Positions 27,005-35,814 of a stretch of 64,000 nt of DNA are shown piece after piece. The stretch's first letter is position 1. The number at the start of each line of letters is the position of its first letter. A program made the position numbers and the translations under genes. Origin of the DNA: Propionicimonas sp. (GTDB taxonomy: Bacteria; Actinomycetota; Actinomycetes; Propionibacteriales; Propionibacteriaceae); NCBI GenBank assembly GCA_013791955.1, contig VMSW01000004.1:1-64000 (forward strand), given 5' to 3'. The notes under the pieces are model-generated. The model saw only the letters and a list, made by a program, of their open reading frames with translations. It did no database searches and was not told the DNA's origin.

Positions 27005-29011
27005 TCAGTTCCCCTTCTCAGCGTTGATGTTGGCGTTCTCAATGACTTGGCGGGCAGTCTCGGTGAGCTTGGCCACCGTGATGCCGAAGTGCTCGTAAAG
27101 CTGCTCGGCCGGCCCAGATGCTCCGAAGCCGGTCATACCGATGAACTCATCACCGGTGCGCAGGACGCCGTCCCAGCCTTGGCGGATGCCGGCTTCGATC
27201 GCCACCCTCGGGACGGTGCCCAACACCTGGGTGCGGTAGGACTCCTCCTGGGCCGCGAACAACTCGAAGCTCGGCAGCGACACCACCGCGGCACCGGTAC
27301 CAGCGGCGTTGAGCATTCGGGCGGCAGCAAGAGCCAGCCCGACCTCAGAGCCGGTGGCAATCAGTGTCACCTGGCGGGCGGTTGCCGGTTCGACGACCAC
27401 GTAGCCACCCCTAGCCACCGGGTTGCCCTCGGTGCGGGACGCGGTGGGCAGGGCCGGCAGGGTCTGACGGCTCAGCACTAGCGCGGTCGGCGCGCTGGTG
27501 GTCAGGGCGACCCCCCAGGCGTGGGCGGTTTCGGCGGCATCGGCTGGCCGAATCACGTTCAGCCCGGGAATGGCCCGCAGCGAAGCCAGGTGCTCCACCG
27601 GTTGATGGGTGGGGCCGTCCTCACCCAGGCCGATCGAATCGTGGGTGAACACGTAGACGACCGGCTGGGCCATTAGCGCCGAAAGCCGCACCGAAGGACG
27701 GGCATAGTCGGCGAAGGCCAGGAAGGTGCTGCCGTAGGGCCGCCAGCCACCATGCAGGGCCAAGCCGTTCAACACCGCCCCCATGCCGTGTTCGCGGATG
27801 CCGTAGTTGATGTAGTTGCCGGAGTAGTCGCCGGCCACCACTGGCCGATGGGTCGACGCCTTGGAGCCGGTAGAGCCACTCAGGTCGGCTGAGCCGCCCA
27901 AGAGGGCCGGTTCCAGGCCGGCCAGCAGTTCAATGACCTGCTGACCGGCCTGCCTACTGGCCAGCGCGGTGGCATTCCCGGCAAAGGTGTCCGCGAGCTC
28001 GGCCAGAGCTGAAAGGGCCTCGGGTGAGGTGGTGCCGCTGATTGCCTGGTTGAAGGCGGCGGCCAGCGCCGGATCGGCGGCATCCAGTCGCTGGCGCCAC
28101 TCCTGGTGGGCGCTACGTCCGCGCTCGGTGGTGGCAAGCCAGGCCTGGCGAATCTCGGTGGGCACCTCGAAGGGGGCGTACGGCCAATCCAGGGCCGCCT
28201 TGGTAGCGGCTGCCTCAGTAGCGCCCAATGGGCTGCCGTGGATGCCGGAGGTGCCAGCCCTGTTCGGCGAGCCGAAACCGATGGTGGTGTGGCAGCGAAT
28301 GAGGGTGGGTCGGTCAGCCGTCCGGGCCGCCGCCAGCGCAACGGAGACCGCCTCGGAGTCGTGGCCGTCCACGTTGGCAACGCGCCAGCCGACGGCTTCA
28401 AAGCGGGTGTCGACGTTCACGCTGGTAGCCAGGTCGGTGGCGCCCTCAATGGTGATCTGGTTGTCGTCGTACAGCACGATCAGGCGGCTTAGCCGCAGGT
28501 GGCCGGCCAGATCGATGGCCTCGTGCGAGATGCCCTCCATCAGGCAGCCGTCCCCGGCGATCACATAGGTGTGATGGTTCACCAGGTCGTCGCCGAAGCG
28601 GGCATTCAGCATCCGCTCGGCCAGGGCCATTCCGACCGCGGTGGCCAACCCTTGGCCCAACGGCCCGGTGGTGGTCTCCACGCCGGGGCAGTGCCCGTAT
28701 TCGGGGTGCCCGGCGGTCTTGGAACCGAGCTGACGAAAGGAGGCCAGATCGCCGGTGGTGACGTTGTAGCCGCTCAAGTGCAGCAGCGAGTAGAGCAGCA
28801 TCGAGCCGTGCCCGGCCGACAGCACGAACCGGTCGCGGTCGGCCCAGTCCGGGTCGGACGGATCGAAGCGCAGGTGATCGACGAATAGTGCGGTGGCCGC
28901 ATCAGCCATGCCCAGCGGCATTCCCGGGTGCCCGGAGTTGGCCTTCTCGATCGCGTCAATGCTCAGCGCCCGGACGGCATTGGCCAGTTGGCCACGAGTA
29001 ACGGTTTGCAT
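27005..29011 (-). CDS. cbbT: Transketolase
   Basis: A 668-residue thiamine-diphosphate enzyme moving two-carbon units in the regeneration of ribulose phosphate. Visible motifs are [15 protein letters not shown] at the N-terminus, the cofactor-binding [13 protein letters not shown]...[10 protein letters not shown], and the pyrimidine-domain [29 protein letters not shown]. Its ATG overlaps the cbbP stop codon (TGATG). Placement inside the cbb operon makes it the Calvin-cycle copy; another housekeeping transketolase probably exists elsewhere. Confidence 0.96.
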   Translation of the reverse strand: MQTVTRGQLANAVRALSIDAIEKANSGHPGMPLGMADAATALFVDHLRFDPSDPDWADRDRFVLSAGHGSMLLYSLLHLSGYNVTTGDLASFRQLGSKTAGHPEYGHCPGVETTTGPLGQGLATAVGMALAERMLNARFGDDLVNHHTYVIAGDGCLMEGISHEAIDLAGHLRLSRLIVLYDDNQITIEGATDLATSVNVDTRFEAVGWRVANVDGHDSEAVSVALAAARTADRPTLIRCHTTIGFGSPNRAGTSGIHGSPLGATEAAATKAALDWPYAPFEVPTEIRQAWLATTERGRSAHQEWRQRLDAADPALAAAFNQAISGTTSPEALSALAELADTFAGNATALASRQAGQQVIELLAGLEPALLGGSADLSGSTGSKASTHRPVVAGDYSGNYINYGIREHGMGAVLNGLALHGGWRPYGSTFLAFADYARPSVRLSALMAQPVVYVFTHDSIGLGEDGPTHQPVEHLASLRAIPGLNVIRPADAAETAHAWGVALTTSAPTALVLSRQTLPALPTASRTEGNPVARGGYVVVEPATARQVTLIATGSEVGLALAAARMLNAAGTGAAVVSLPSFELFAAQEESYRTQVLGTVPRVAIEAGIRQGWDGVLRTGDEFIGMTGFGASGPAEQLYEHFGITVAKLTETARQVIENANINAEKGN

Positions 29012-29886
29012 CAGCCAGCTCGCTTCTTGTTCTCGATGATCCGCTTGATCAGGGGGGTGAGGATCAGCTGCATCGCCAGATCCAGCTTTCCGCCCGGCAC
29101 CACGATCGAGTTCGCCCGCGACATGAAGCTGCCCTGCATCATCGAAACCAGGTAGCCGAAGTCGATTCCGGCCGGGTTGCGGAACCTGATCACCACCATC
29201 GACTCATCGGCAGTCGGGATGGTGCGGGAAATGAACGGGTTGGACGTGTCGACCAGCGGCACCCGCTGGAAGTTGATGTCGGTGTAGGTGAACTGCGGGA
29301 CGATGGTTTTCACGTAGTCCGGCATCCGGCGCAGGATCGCGGCCGTGATCGATTCCGGCGTGTGGCCACGATCGTTCTGGTCACGGTGCAGCTTCTGGAT
29401 CCATTCCAGGTTGATCACCGGCACCACGCCGATCTTCAGATCGCCGTACTGGGCCAGGTTGACGGTGTCGGTTTGCGCGGCGCCATGCAGGCCTTCGTAG
29501 AACAGGATGTCGGAGGTCGGATCGAGCGGGCTCCAGTCAGTGAAGGTTCCCGGCGGCCGGTCGAAGGCCCGCGCTTCGATTTCGTCGTGCACGTAATGCC
29601 GGGTCTTACCGGTGCCATGTTCGCTGTACTCGGCGAACACCTCGCTCAGCTCGGCCAACAGGTTGGCCTCGGCGCTGAAGTGCGAGAAGTGGTCGTTACC
29701 CTCGGCGGCGGCCTTGACGACGGCCTCACCCATGGCGACGCGGCCGTAGGCATGGAAGGCGTCACCTTCGATGTGGGCGGCGTGGACGCCTTCGCGACGG
29801 AAGATCTGGTCGAAGGTGTTTTTGACCGTGCTGGTGCCGGCACCGGAGGATCCGGTGACGACGATGATCGGATGTTTCACCGACAT
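29011..29886 (-). CDS. cbbP: Phosphoribulokinase, bacterial (octameric) class
   Basis: A 291-residue kinase that phosphorylates ribulose 5-phosphate to the RuBisCO substrate. The P-loop is TGSSGAGTSTVK (11-22), followed by RREGVHAAHIEGDAFH, FTDWSPLDPTSDILFYEGLHGA and VVPVINLEWIQKLHRD. This is the short class I type of proteobacteria, without the regulatory cysteine loop of plant and cyanobacterial enzymes. AGGAGG lies just before the ATG; cbbF ends 45 bases upstream. Together with RuBisCO it makes the Calvin cycle chemically complete here. Confidence 0.96.
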   Translation of the reverse strand: MSVKHPIIVVTGSSGAGTSTVKNTFDQIFRREGVHAAHIEGDAFHAYGRVAMGEAVVKAAAEGNDHFSHFSAEANLLAELSEVFAEYSEHGTGKTRHYVHDEIEARAFDRPPGTFTDWSPLDPTSDILFYEGLHGAAQTDTVNLAQYGDLKIGVVPVINLEWIQKLHRDQNDRGHTPESITAAILRRMPDYVKTIVPQFTYTDINFQRVPLVDTSNPFISRTIPTADESMVVIRFRNPAGIDFGYLVSMMQGSFMSRANSIVVPGGKLDLAMQLILTPLIKRIIENKKRAG

Positions 29887-29931
29887 GGCTGCCTCCTGGG
29901 CTACTGAATCTGGCTGGTGGTCTGGCGGGGA

Positions 29932-30999
29932 TCAGGTGTTGGTCTGGTCGCGGAAGAGCCCGCGAGAGGAAAACAGTGGCGAGTGGGCCGCCCGTAGGTT
30001 GGGGTCGGACAGGTAGCGCCGGACCCGTTCGACTTTGGTGCGGTTGCCGAAGATGAACGGGACGCGCTGGTGCAGCTCGCTTGGGACGAGATCGAGAATC
30101 TCCTCGGTCCCGTTGGTGGCAGCACCGCCGGCCTGTTCGATCAGGAACCCAATCGGGTTGGCTTCGTACACCAGTCGGATGCGGCCGTTCTCATAGCCAG
30201 CGCGGTCATCGGCCGGGTAGAGGAAGATGCCGCCCCGGGTCAGGATCCGGTAGGCCTCGGCCACCAGGGAGGCCAGCCAGCGCATGTTGAACGAGCGCTC
30301 GCGGGGGCCTTCCTTGCCGCTGACCAGATCACCGATGTACTCCGAGATGCCCACTCCCCAGTGCCGGGCGTTGGAGGCGTTGATCGCGTACTCGCTCGAA
30401 TCGGCGGGCAACTGAATCCCCTCGCGCACGAGGCGGAAATAGCGGGTGCGGGGATCGAGGATGTAGATGTCGGTGCCAGCGCCAAGGGTCAGCACCAGGA
30501 TCGTGGCCGGGCCGTAGATGATCATGCCGGCGGCCAGCTGGCTGCGTCCGGGCTGCAACAGGGCTGCGGCCGGATCAGCGTCCGGGCCTAGCGAGGGCAG
30601 CACCGCGAAGATGGTGCCGATCGGGGCATTGACGTCAATATTGGACGAGCCGTCGACCGGGTCGACTGCCACCACGTAGGCGCCGCCGGCGGTGACCGGA
30701 ATCGGCTCTTCAGATTCTTCTGAGCAGATGGCGGCGATATCCAGCCCGCCCAGCGCGTCGACGACGACCTTCTCGGCGTACACGTCAAGTGGCTTCTGTT
30801 CATCACCACTGGCGTTGGTGACCGCTTCGGGCTTGGTGTCGGCACCAGGATTCTCCAGGGCGGCCACCGCGATCACTCCGGAGAGCCGAATTCCGGCCTC
30901 GGCCATCGCATGGACGATTGCCACCAAACGGCGGTGATCGCCGGACTGGCCACTCCAGTGGTCCAGCCGGGCGGCCAATGACAGTTGATCGCTTCGCAT
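29932..30999 (-). CDS. cbbF: Fructose-1,6-bisphosphatase, class I
   Basis: A 355-residue sugar bisphosphatase. Metal and substrate motifs are SEESEEP, VDPVDGSSNIDVNAPIGTIF, NMRWLASLVAEAYRIL, GGIFLYPAD and GRIRLVYEANPIGFLIEQAGG. This is the class I fold; actinobacteria typically rely on class II (GlpX), so its presence here belongs with the imported Calvin-cycle set. The ATG at 30999 (MRSDQLSLAARLDHW) is preferred because longer readings would enter the divergent cbbR gene. First gene of the operon. Confidence 0.94.
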   Translation of the reverse strand: MRSDQLSLAARLDHWSGQSGDHRRLVAIVHAMAEAGIRLSGVIAVAALENPGADTKPEAVTNASGDEQKPLDVYAEKVVVDALGGLDIAAICSEESEEPIPVTAGGAYVVAVDPVDGSSNIDVNAPIGTIFAVLPSLGPDADPAAALLQPGRSQLAAGMIIYGPATILVLTLGAGTDIYILDPRTRYFRLVREGIQLPADSSEYAINASNARHWGVGISEYIGDLVSGKEGPRERSFNMRWLASLVAEAYRILTRGGIFLYPADDRAGYENGRIRLVYEANPIGFLIEQAGGAATNGTEEILDLVPSELHQRVPFIFGNRTKVERVRRYLSDPNLRAAHSPLFSSRGLFRDQTNT

Positions 31000-31053
31000 G
31001 TCGAAAGTGTGCGGGCTCCGGCCAGCAAAGGGAAGACACAGTTTTCTTTGACA

Positions 31054-31074
31054 ATGCAAAGGAATACTATGCAT
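31054..31074. promoter_or_regulatory. Candidate CbbR binding site
   Basis: An exact inverted repeat ATGCA-N11-TGCAT (31054-31058 / 31070-31074), in the 73-base gap between the divergent cbbF and cbbR starts and reaching the cbbR start codon. LysR proteins bind dyads with a T-N11-A core in such gaps. A TTGACA at 31048-31053 is nearby but its -10 partner is not clear. Confidence 0.6.
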
Positions 31075-32035
31075 GACCATGAAGGATGTCACCCGGAGGC
31101 AGTTGCGGTTCCTGACCGAGGTTGTGCGATCCGGCTCGCTGGCCGGGGCCGCTGAGCAATTGCACCTAACCGCGCCAGCCATCGCTCAGCAGGTGCGGCT
31201 GCTTGAACGTTCGATCGGCCTGCCGCTGATCGAGCGTGGGCCGGGCGGGCAGCACCCCACCGAGGCCGGACGGCTACTGATGGAGGCCTCGATTCGCATC
31301 GAAGCTGAACTGGCCCTCTGTGCAGAGGAGTTGGAGACTCTGCGCTCGGCTGGCACCGGTCACGTCACGCTTGGTGCGGTGAGTACGGCGAAGTACTTCG
31401 CCCCGTTTGTCCTGGCCGCCTTCCAGCGGGCCCATCCAGGCATTCGGATCGCGCTGCGGATCGGCAACCGCGACGAGGTGCTCTCCTGGCTGGAGAACTT
31501 TGAGGTAGATCTGGTGGTGATGGGGCGGCCACCGGTCGATTCGGATATGCAGACCGAAGCCTTCGGCAAGCACCCCTACGTGATCATTGCCGCGCCCGAC
31601 CACCCGCTGGTGGTGCGGCAGGCCAAGACTGGCAAGAAGCTCTCGCTGGCCGAAGTGCTCGACGACACCGTGATGGCTCGCGAACACGGCTCCGGCACCC
31701 GACTGCACCTGGACTCGCTGTTCGCCGCAGCGGGTAAGGAGCCGAACATCGGGATGGAACTCAGTTCGAACGAGACCATCAAGCAGGCCGTGATGGCCGG
31801 GATGGGCGTGGCCCTGATCTCTGGCCACACCATCGCCGGGGAAGTGCGTGACGGTCGACTAGCCGTGTTGGACGTGGTGGGACTGCCGATCTGTCGCAAC
31901 TGGCTGGTGGTGCGGATGACCCGCCGGGTCTTTTCGGCGGCCAGCCGGGAGTTGTGGCAGTTCGTGGTCGCCGAGGCCAACAGCCAACTGCCCAGCCTCG
32001 GCCTGCCCGGGACTGCGGAAGCCTCAGTTTGCTGA
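31073..32035 (+). CDS. cbbR: LysR-family regulator of the cbb operon
   Basis: A 320-residue LysR protein. The N-terminal helix-turn-helix reads RQLRFLTEVVRSGSLAGAAEQLHLTAPAIAQQVRLLERSIGLPLIER. The effector-binding domain covers about 95-300 (GHVTLGAVSTAKYFAPFVLAAFQRAHPGI...). Its place, divergent from cbbF and 73 bases away, is the classical CbbR position, and CbbR proteins activate cbb genes in response to phosphorylated sugars or redox metabolites. ATG at 31073 or the second ATG at 31079 could be the start. Confidence 0.92.
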   Translation: MTMKDVTRRQLRFLTEVVRSGSLAGAAEQLHLTAPAIAQQVRLLERSIGLPLIERGPGGQHPTEAGRLLMEASIRIEAELALCAEELETLRSAGTGHVTLGAVSTAKYFAPFVLAAFQRAHPGIRIALRIGNRDEVLSWLENFEVDLVVMGRPPVDSDMQTEAFGKHPYVIIAAPDHPLVVRQAKTGKKLSLAEVLDDTVMAREHGSGTRLHLDSLFAAAGKEPNIGMELSSNETIKQAVMAGMGVALISGHTIAGEVRDGRLAVLDVVGLPICRNWLVVRMTRRVFSAASRELWQFVVAEANSQLPSLGLPGTAEASVC

Positions 32036-32235
32036 GCCCGTCGACCCTTCGACAAGCTCAGGGATCTGGGGGCGGCTCGGGGATCTGGCTTAAGTTGGCT
32101 GAGCCTGTCGAAGCCTCGGTTTGCTGAGCCTGTCGGCCGTTCGACAAGCTCAGGGATCTGGGGGCGACTCGGGGATCTGGCTTAAGTTGGCTGAGCCTGT
32201 CGAAGCCTCAGTTGGCTGGGCCTGTCGAAGCCGTT
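32033..32235. repeat. Family B repeat array
   Basis: Alternating TTGCTGAGCC(C/T)GTCGA and CTTCGACAAGCTCAGGGATCTGGGGGCG units in two large copies about 105 bp apart, starting in the cbbR stop codon and ending just before the sigma-like gene. Confidence 0.85.
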
Positions 32236-32242
32236 CGTGAAC

Positions 32243-32767
32243 TCAGGCGACGCGGCGGACGTGCCGGCCGGGCTTGGCGCCAGCCACCAATTCAGCCACA
32301 TTGCCGTAGGCCAGTTCGGGGCGACGCCGGGACACTCTCCCCAGGAACTTGGCCTCGGCCTTGGCTTGGCGATTGGCGAAGGAAACCTCGTCAATGCGCA
32401 GTGCCTCGGCGGCTTCGGCTTCGCTTAGACCGTCCCAATAGCGCAATTGCAGCAGCAGGCGGTGGCGAGTGCGCAGCTGGCTTAGCGCCTGGAGCATTTC
32501 GTCGGTGGGGGCGTGGCGTCCGGGCATTGAGAAGTTGCCGGTGAGGCGGTCCAGAATCGTGTCTTCGGCGGTGTAGCGGGCATAGGCCTGTTGCACCACC
32601 TGATCGACTGCGGCATAGAAGTCGGCCAGCGTCGGGTCGGGGTTGCTCAGCAGCCGATCAAATACCGCATCGGCCAGCCGTTCGGGATCGGCCAGTCCGA
32701 AGGCCCGCCACTCACAAGCCGTCACCGCCAAGCTGCGGTGCTTGGTGGCCAGCACTTCCAATCGCAT
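32243..32767 (-). CDS. Sigma-70 region 4-like protein
   Basis: A 174-residue protein. The C-terminal half has a helix-turn-helix like sigma region 4 (MLQALSQLRTRHRLLLQLRYWDGLSEAEAAEALRI), followed by a basic tail. The N-terminal half (residues 1-80) is helical and only weakly like region 2. It may be a divergent ECF-like sigma factor or an unrelated helical DNA-binding protein. No anti-sigma gene is adjacent; the next gene in the same direction is 90 bases upstream. Confidence 0.6.
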   Translation of the reverse strand: MRLEVLATKHRSLAVTACEWRAFGLADPERLADAVFDRLLSNPDPTLADFYAAVDQVVQQAYARYTAEDTILDRLTGNFSMPGRHAPTDEMLQALSQLRTRHRLLLQLRYWDGLSEAEAAEALRIDEVSFANRQAKAEAKFLGRVSRRRPELAYGNVAELVAGAKPGRHVRRVA

Positions 32768-32856
32768 GCCCTCAACCTAACTGGTGTTGTGGGCGCGAGT
32801 AAGGCCGTCGGCAAACCCGTGGGGGAATTCTGCCCCTGGGACGCGAGCAGTACGGG

Positions 32857-33240
32857 CTAACCGATCACGGTGAACTCGGCTTCGCCGATCTTTGTGCCCC
32901 CTGGCTTGCAGGCGGTGAAGTACTGGCCTGGCGCCAAGGCGACGGTGAGGTCTGCGAAAGCCCCCGGAGCGATGTCCTCCTTTTCGGCCACGATCCGCAG
33001 GCGGTCGGCGGCCAACAGGTAGAACTCGGTGGTCGCCTCGCCAGCGTTGGTTACCCGGAAGGTGACCTTCCCGCTGGCGGTGGTGTTGGCCGATACGGCA
33101 CAGGAGTCTGCCTTGGCGGTGACGGTGATCACGCCACCGGCAGCGGTGGAGCTGCCGCCTGCCGGTTGGTTGGCGACGCAGCCGGTCAGCAGCAGGGTTG
33201 CGGCGCCAGCGGCGGCCGTCCAGCGCGAGGGGGTCTTCAT
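32857..33240 (-). CDS. EfeO-type cupredoxin lipoprotein
   Basis: A 127-residue lipoprotein: a signal peptide with lipobox LLLTGC (Cys21), then a cupredoxin-like beta fold (VITVTAKADSCAVSANTTASGKVTFRVTNAGEATTEFYLL...GQYFTACKPGGTKIGEAEFTV). It matches the N-terminal domain of EfeO, which binds metal for iron uptake; the usual C-terminal M75 peptidase domain is absent, so this is the short form. Its ATG overlaps the FTR1 stop codon (ATGA). It should hand iron to the permease on the outer face of the membrane. Confidence 0.85.
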   Translation of the reverse strand: MKTPSRWTAAAGAATLLLTGCVANQPAGGSSTAAGGVITVTAKADSCAVSANTTASGKVTFRVTNAGEATTEFYLLAADRLRIVAEKEDIAPGAFADLTVALAPGQYFTACKPGGTKIGEAEFTVIG

Positions 33241-34271
33241 GAAGGGTTCCTTTCGGGGACCAGCACCTTCGCAGGCGCCTGTTCTGGTGATGCGCTCGGC
33301 GTTGCCGCTGGCGCCGAGGCGCGTTCGACGGGGGCCTGGTCGAGGCTGGGCATGGTGCTCCGTGCGGCGCGCGCGGCGGCGCGATTGCGGCGTACCGCGG
33401 CAACGAACCTGGGCAGCACGATGAGCAGGTAGCTCGCCCAGGCGGTGACTTCCAGCCAACTCATCAACGGGGTGAAGCCGACCGTCGCTTTCGCCAGGAT
33501 GGCCCACACTCCGGTCGGGTCGATCACTGCGGTGAGGTCGAAAGCCCAGCCGAACGGGAAGGCGGCCATCCAGAACGGGCCATCGGTGAGGCCGACCAGC
33601 ACCTCGCCGGTGCCCAGGTCGGTGGGGGTGATCGGGAGTCCGGAGAACGGGCCGGGCAACACGGCAGCCTCCTGCAGGTCGTGGATGCCGTAGGCGAGGA
33701 TGCCGGCCGCGACGATGATCAGGAAGGCGCCGGTGTAGGTGAAGAAGGTGCCGAAGTTGAGTCGCACCATGCCCCGGAAGACGGCATGGCCGATGGCCAC
33801 GGCGGCCAAAATGCCTACCAGGGCGCCGAGTAGCGCCTCGGGTTGTAGTGCCCAACCCCACAGCATCAAAGTGGTCTCGAGGCCTTCGCGGCCGACCGAG
33901 AGGAACGCGATCCAGGCGATTGCCCAGCCAGTGCCTACGGCCAGGGCGCCAGCCGCATTGGACTCCAGTTCGGCCTTCATCCGGTGACCGGCCTTCAGCA
34001 TCCAGAAGACCATCCAAGTGACCATGGCCACTGCCAGCAGCGACATGGCGCCGCCGATGATCTCTTGGCTTTCAAAGCTGAGCCCGTAAGCGCCGAAGGT
34101 GAACACTGCGCCCAGGGAGACGGCGATGGCGATCGACAGCCCGACTCCCCACCAGATCTTGGCCAGGACGTCGCTGCGACCGCGCTTGTGCACGAAGGCA
34201 ACCAGAATCCCGACGATGAGTGCCGCCTCCAGGCCTTCCCGCAGGCCGATGAGGAAGGAGGCTAGGAACAT
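33237..34271 (-). CDS. FTR1-family iron permease (EfeU-like)
   Basis: A 344-residue membrane permease with seven or so helices and the two iron-ligand motifs REGLE at 11-15 and 128-132, as in EfeU/Ftr1. A Pro/Ala-rich cytoplasmic tail follows the last helix (after about 295). The ATG at 34271 (MFLASFLIGLREGLEAAL) is the conserved N-terminus. A perfect DtxR/IdeR box lies 20 bases upstream, so it should be made when iron is scarce. It is translationally coupled to the cupredoxin gene. No efeB peroxidase gene is adjacent. Confidence 0.93.
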   Translation of the reverse strand: MFLASFLIGLREGLEAALIVGILVAFVHKRGRSDVLAKIWWGVGLSIAIAVSLGAVFTFGAYGLSFESQEIIGGAMSLLAVAMVTWMVFWMLKAGHRMKAELESNAAGALAVGTGWAIAWIAFLSVGREGLETTLMLWGWALQPEALLGALVGILAAVAIGHAVFRGMVRLNFGTFFTYTGAFLIIVAAGILAYGIHDLQEAAVLPGPFSGLPITPTDLGTGEVLVGLTDGPFWMAAFPFGWAFDLTAVIDPTGVWAILAKATVGFTPLMSWLEVTAWASYLLIVLPRFVAAVRRNRAAARAARSTMPSLDQAPVERASAPAATPSASPEQAPAKVLVPERNPS

Positions 34272-34291
34272 CTGAAACCCCGTCCATTGGG

Positions 34292-34310
34292 TTAGGTAAG
34301 GCTTACCTAA
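34292..34310. promoter_or_regulatory. DtxR/IdeR iron box
   Basis: TTAGGTAAGGCTTACCTAA is a perfect 19-bp palindrome matching the DtxR/IdeR consensus (TTAGGTTAGSCTAACCTAA). A second, imperfect half (AGGCAAACCTTACC) at about 34323-34336 may extend the site. It lies just upstream of the FTR1 gene. Confidence 0.9.
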
Positions 34311-34374
34311 CTTGAATACGCAAGGCAAACCTTACCAAAAGTGGGTGCGGGGTCAAGTGGTGCCCGAAGGGTCA

Positions 34375-34452
34375 GGGCAGGCGGGCTCAGCCAGCTGGGT
34401 TCACAGTTCCCTGAGCTTGTCGAAGGGTCAGGGCTTCGACGGGCTCTGCCAA
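34375..34452. repeat. Family B repeat
   Basis: Two to three units (GGGCTCAGCCAGCTGGG; CCCTGAGCTTGTCGAAGGG; CTTCGACGGGCTCTGCCAAC) end at the stop codon of the downstream MBL gene (34455). Confidence 0.75.
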
Positions 34453-34454
34453 CT

Positions 34455-35078
34455 TCAGCGGCGCCGGGCCGGCTCGCTGTGGCCGCAGCAGTACCAATCG
34501 ACCTCGATGGCCCGCAACCGGGCCAAGGCCGCAGAGGCATGCCGCACATCGTCGTCGATGAAGGCTGGCATTGGCTCCAGTCGTCCCTCAGCGCAAAGGG
34601 CCGCGTCCCCGACGAACAGGGTGTTGGCGAAGCGGAAGGTGTGGTGGCCGGGGGTGTGGCCAGCCGTCTTCAAGGCCACCAAACCGGGCAGGATCTCGGC
34701 GTCACCGTCCAGCAGCTGCAGCCCGCCGGGCAACTCAGGGGTGAGGATGCGGCTGGTGAACTGACGCCGAGGGCTGGCCGGGCGGGCGGCACCGGTGAGG
34801 ATCGCTGCGTCAGCCGCTCCCAGCCAAGTGCGAGCTCCGGTCCGGCGCTGCCATTCAGCGGCGGCATGGGCGTGATCGACGTCGCCGTGGGTCAGCAGGA
34901 TCTCGGTGACTTCGTAGGGCGAACGGCCAGCGCGGCGCAACTCCCGCGCGATGCGATTCAGGCCGAAGGAGAAGCCCGGGTCAACGATGGCCACCTGATC
35001 CGGGCCGAGATCGATCCAGTAGCAGTTCGCGCCGACCGCATCGGTGAGCCAGCTGACCCGCTCAGTGAGCTGCTTCAT
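34455..35078 (-). CDS. Metallo-beta-lactamase-fold hydrolase
   Basis: A 207-residue MBL protein. The metal motif is LTHGDVDHAHAA (H-x-D-x-D-H variant), followed by KTAGHTPGHHTF, the bridging Asp in LFVGDAAL and a terminal CCGHSEPARRR. Such proteins are often glyoxalase II-like or lactonase-like; the substrate is unknown. The start overlaps the stop of the ion-channel gene (ATGA), so the two are cotranscribed. Confidence 0.82.
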   Translation of the reverse strand: MKQLTERVSWLTDAVGANCYWIDLGPDQVAIVDPGFSFGLNRIARELRRAGRSPYEVTEILLTHGDVDHAHAAAEWQRRTGARTWLGAADAAILTGAARPASPRRQFTSRILTPELPGGLQLLDGDAEILPGLVALKTAGHTPGHHTFRFANTLFVGDAALCAEGRLEPMPAFIDDDVRHASAALARLRAIEVDWYCCGHSEPARRR

Positions 35079-35767
35079 GATTGCCTCCGGCCCCGATTCA
35101 GCGTCAGTCCCACGATCCGCGAGACGGCTACCGCTAGGTACAGCATGCCTGCGATCTGCTGGATCATCACCACCGATCGTGCCAGTGGTTTGACCGGCAC
35201 GATGTCGGAGAGCCCGGTACTGGTCATGGTGGTGGTGGAAAGGAAAAGCAACTCCAGCCAGGTGCGCTGCTCGGCAGGGTCAATCGCAGCGATGAACGAG
35301 CCAGGCACCACCAGTTGGACGCTGACGTAGGCGTAGGCCCACAGCCACACCGCCACGGTGAAGGTGGCCCCTACCGCCCAGATTTCGTCGGTGGTGACCA
35401 CGTCGTCGGCGAACATGTAGCGCAGCAGCCCGATCAGCGTGTAGGCGTAGAAGGCCACATGCACCACCGCCGAGACCAACTGCCAGGTGGGGTCGTTTGC
35501 GGTGGCCCAGTCGACGATGGTCAGGATCACCGCTGGGACGCCGATGGTGACTCCCAGCCAGGTGTAGGCCGGGGTGGCCCGGACCACGCCGAGGGCCAGC
35601 ACCACCACGAGCATGCCGAACAGGTTCACTACCAGTTGGCCGATCGAATCGCCGGGGGCATCATCGACGAAGGCGTACAGCAGGATGCCCGCGACCTGGG
35701 CGATCAACAGCGTCGCCGACGGATTCCTCACCAGCACCTTGATGGCCCTGCGTACCCAATCCTGCAT
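35075..35767 (-). CDS. Ion-channel protein with atypical pore signature
   Basis: A 230-residue membrane protein with about six helices. The last two, with a re-entrant loop between them, fit an Ion_trans_2 pore: pore helix LELLFLSTTTMT, then TSTGLSD at 182-188 in the filter position, then the inner helix VVMIQQIAGMLYLAVAVSRI. Potassium channels have T-x-G-Y-G-D there; here G-Y-G is G-L-S, so ion selectivity is uncertain. N-terminal helices are not clearly a voltage sensor. It is the first gene of a pair with the MBL gene. Confidence 0.75.
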   Translation of the reverse strand: MQDWVRRAIKVLVRNPSATLLIAQVAGILLYAFVDDAPGDSIGQLVVNLFGMLVVVLALGVVRATPAYTWLGVTIGVPAVILTIVDWATANDPTWQLVSAVVHVAFYAYTLIGLLRYMFADDVVTTDEIWAVGATFTVAVWLWAYAYVSVQLVVPGSFIAAIDPAEQRTWLELLFLSTTTMTSTGLSDIVPVKPLARSVVMIQQIAGMLYLAVAVSRIVGLTLNRGRRQS

Positions 35768-35814
35768 GGGGTTGACCCTACCCAGCCCGCGGCGGCCGGG
35801 GGGTCACCAAACGG

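Noticed and set aside
33241..34017. Long N-terminal extension of the cupredoxin protein
   Set aside because: It overlaps the FTR1 gene in another frame and reads as Arg/His/Pro-rich shadow; the lipobox protein begins at 33240.
34455..35078. Defective MBL site because HxHxDH reads HGDVDH
   Set aside because: The H-x-D-x-D-H form is a known functional variant in the superfamily.
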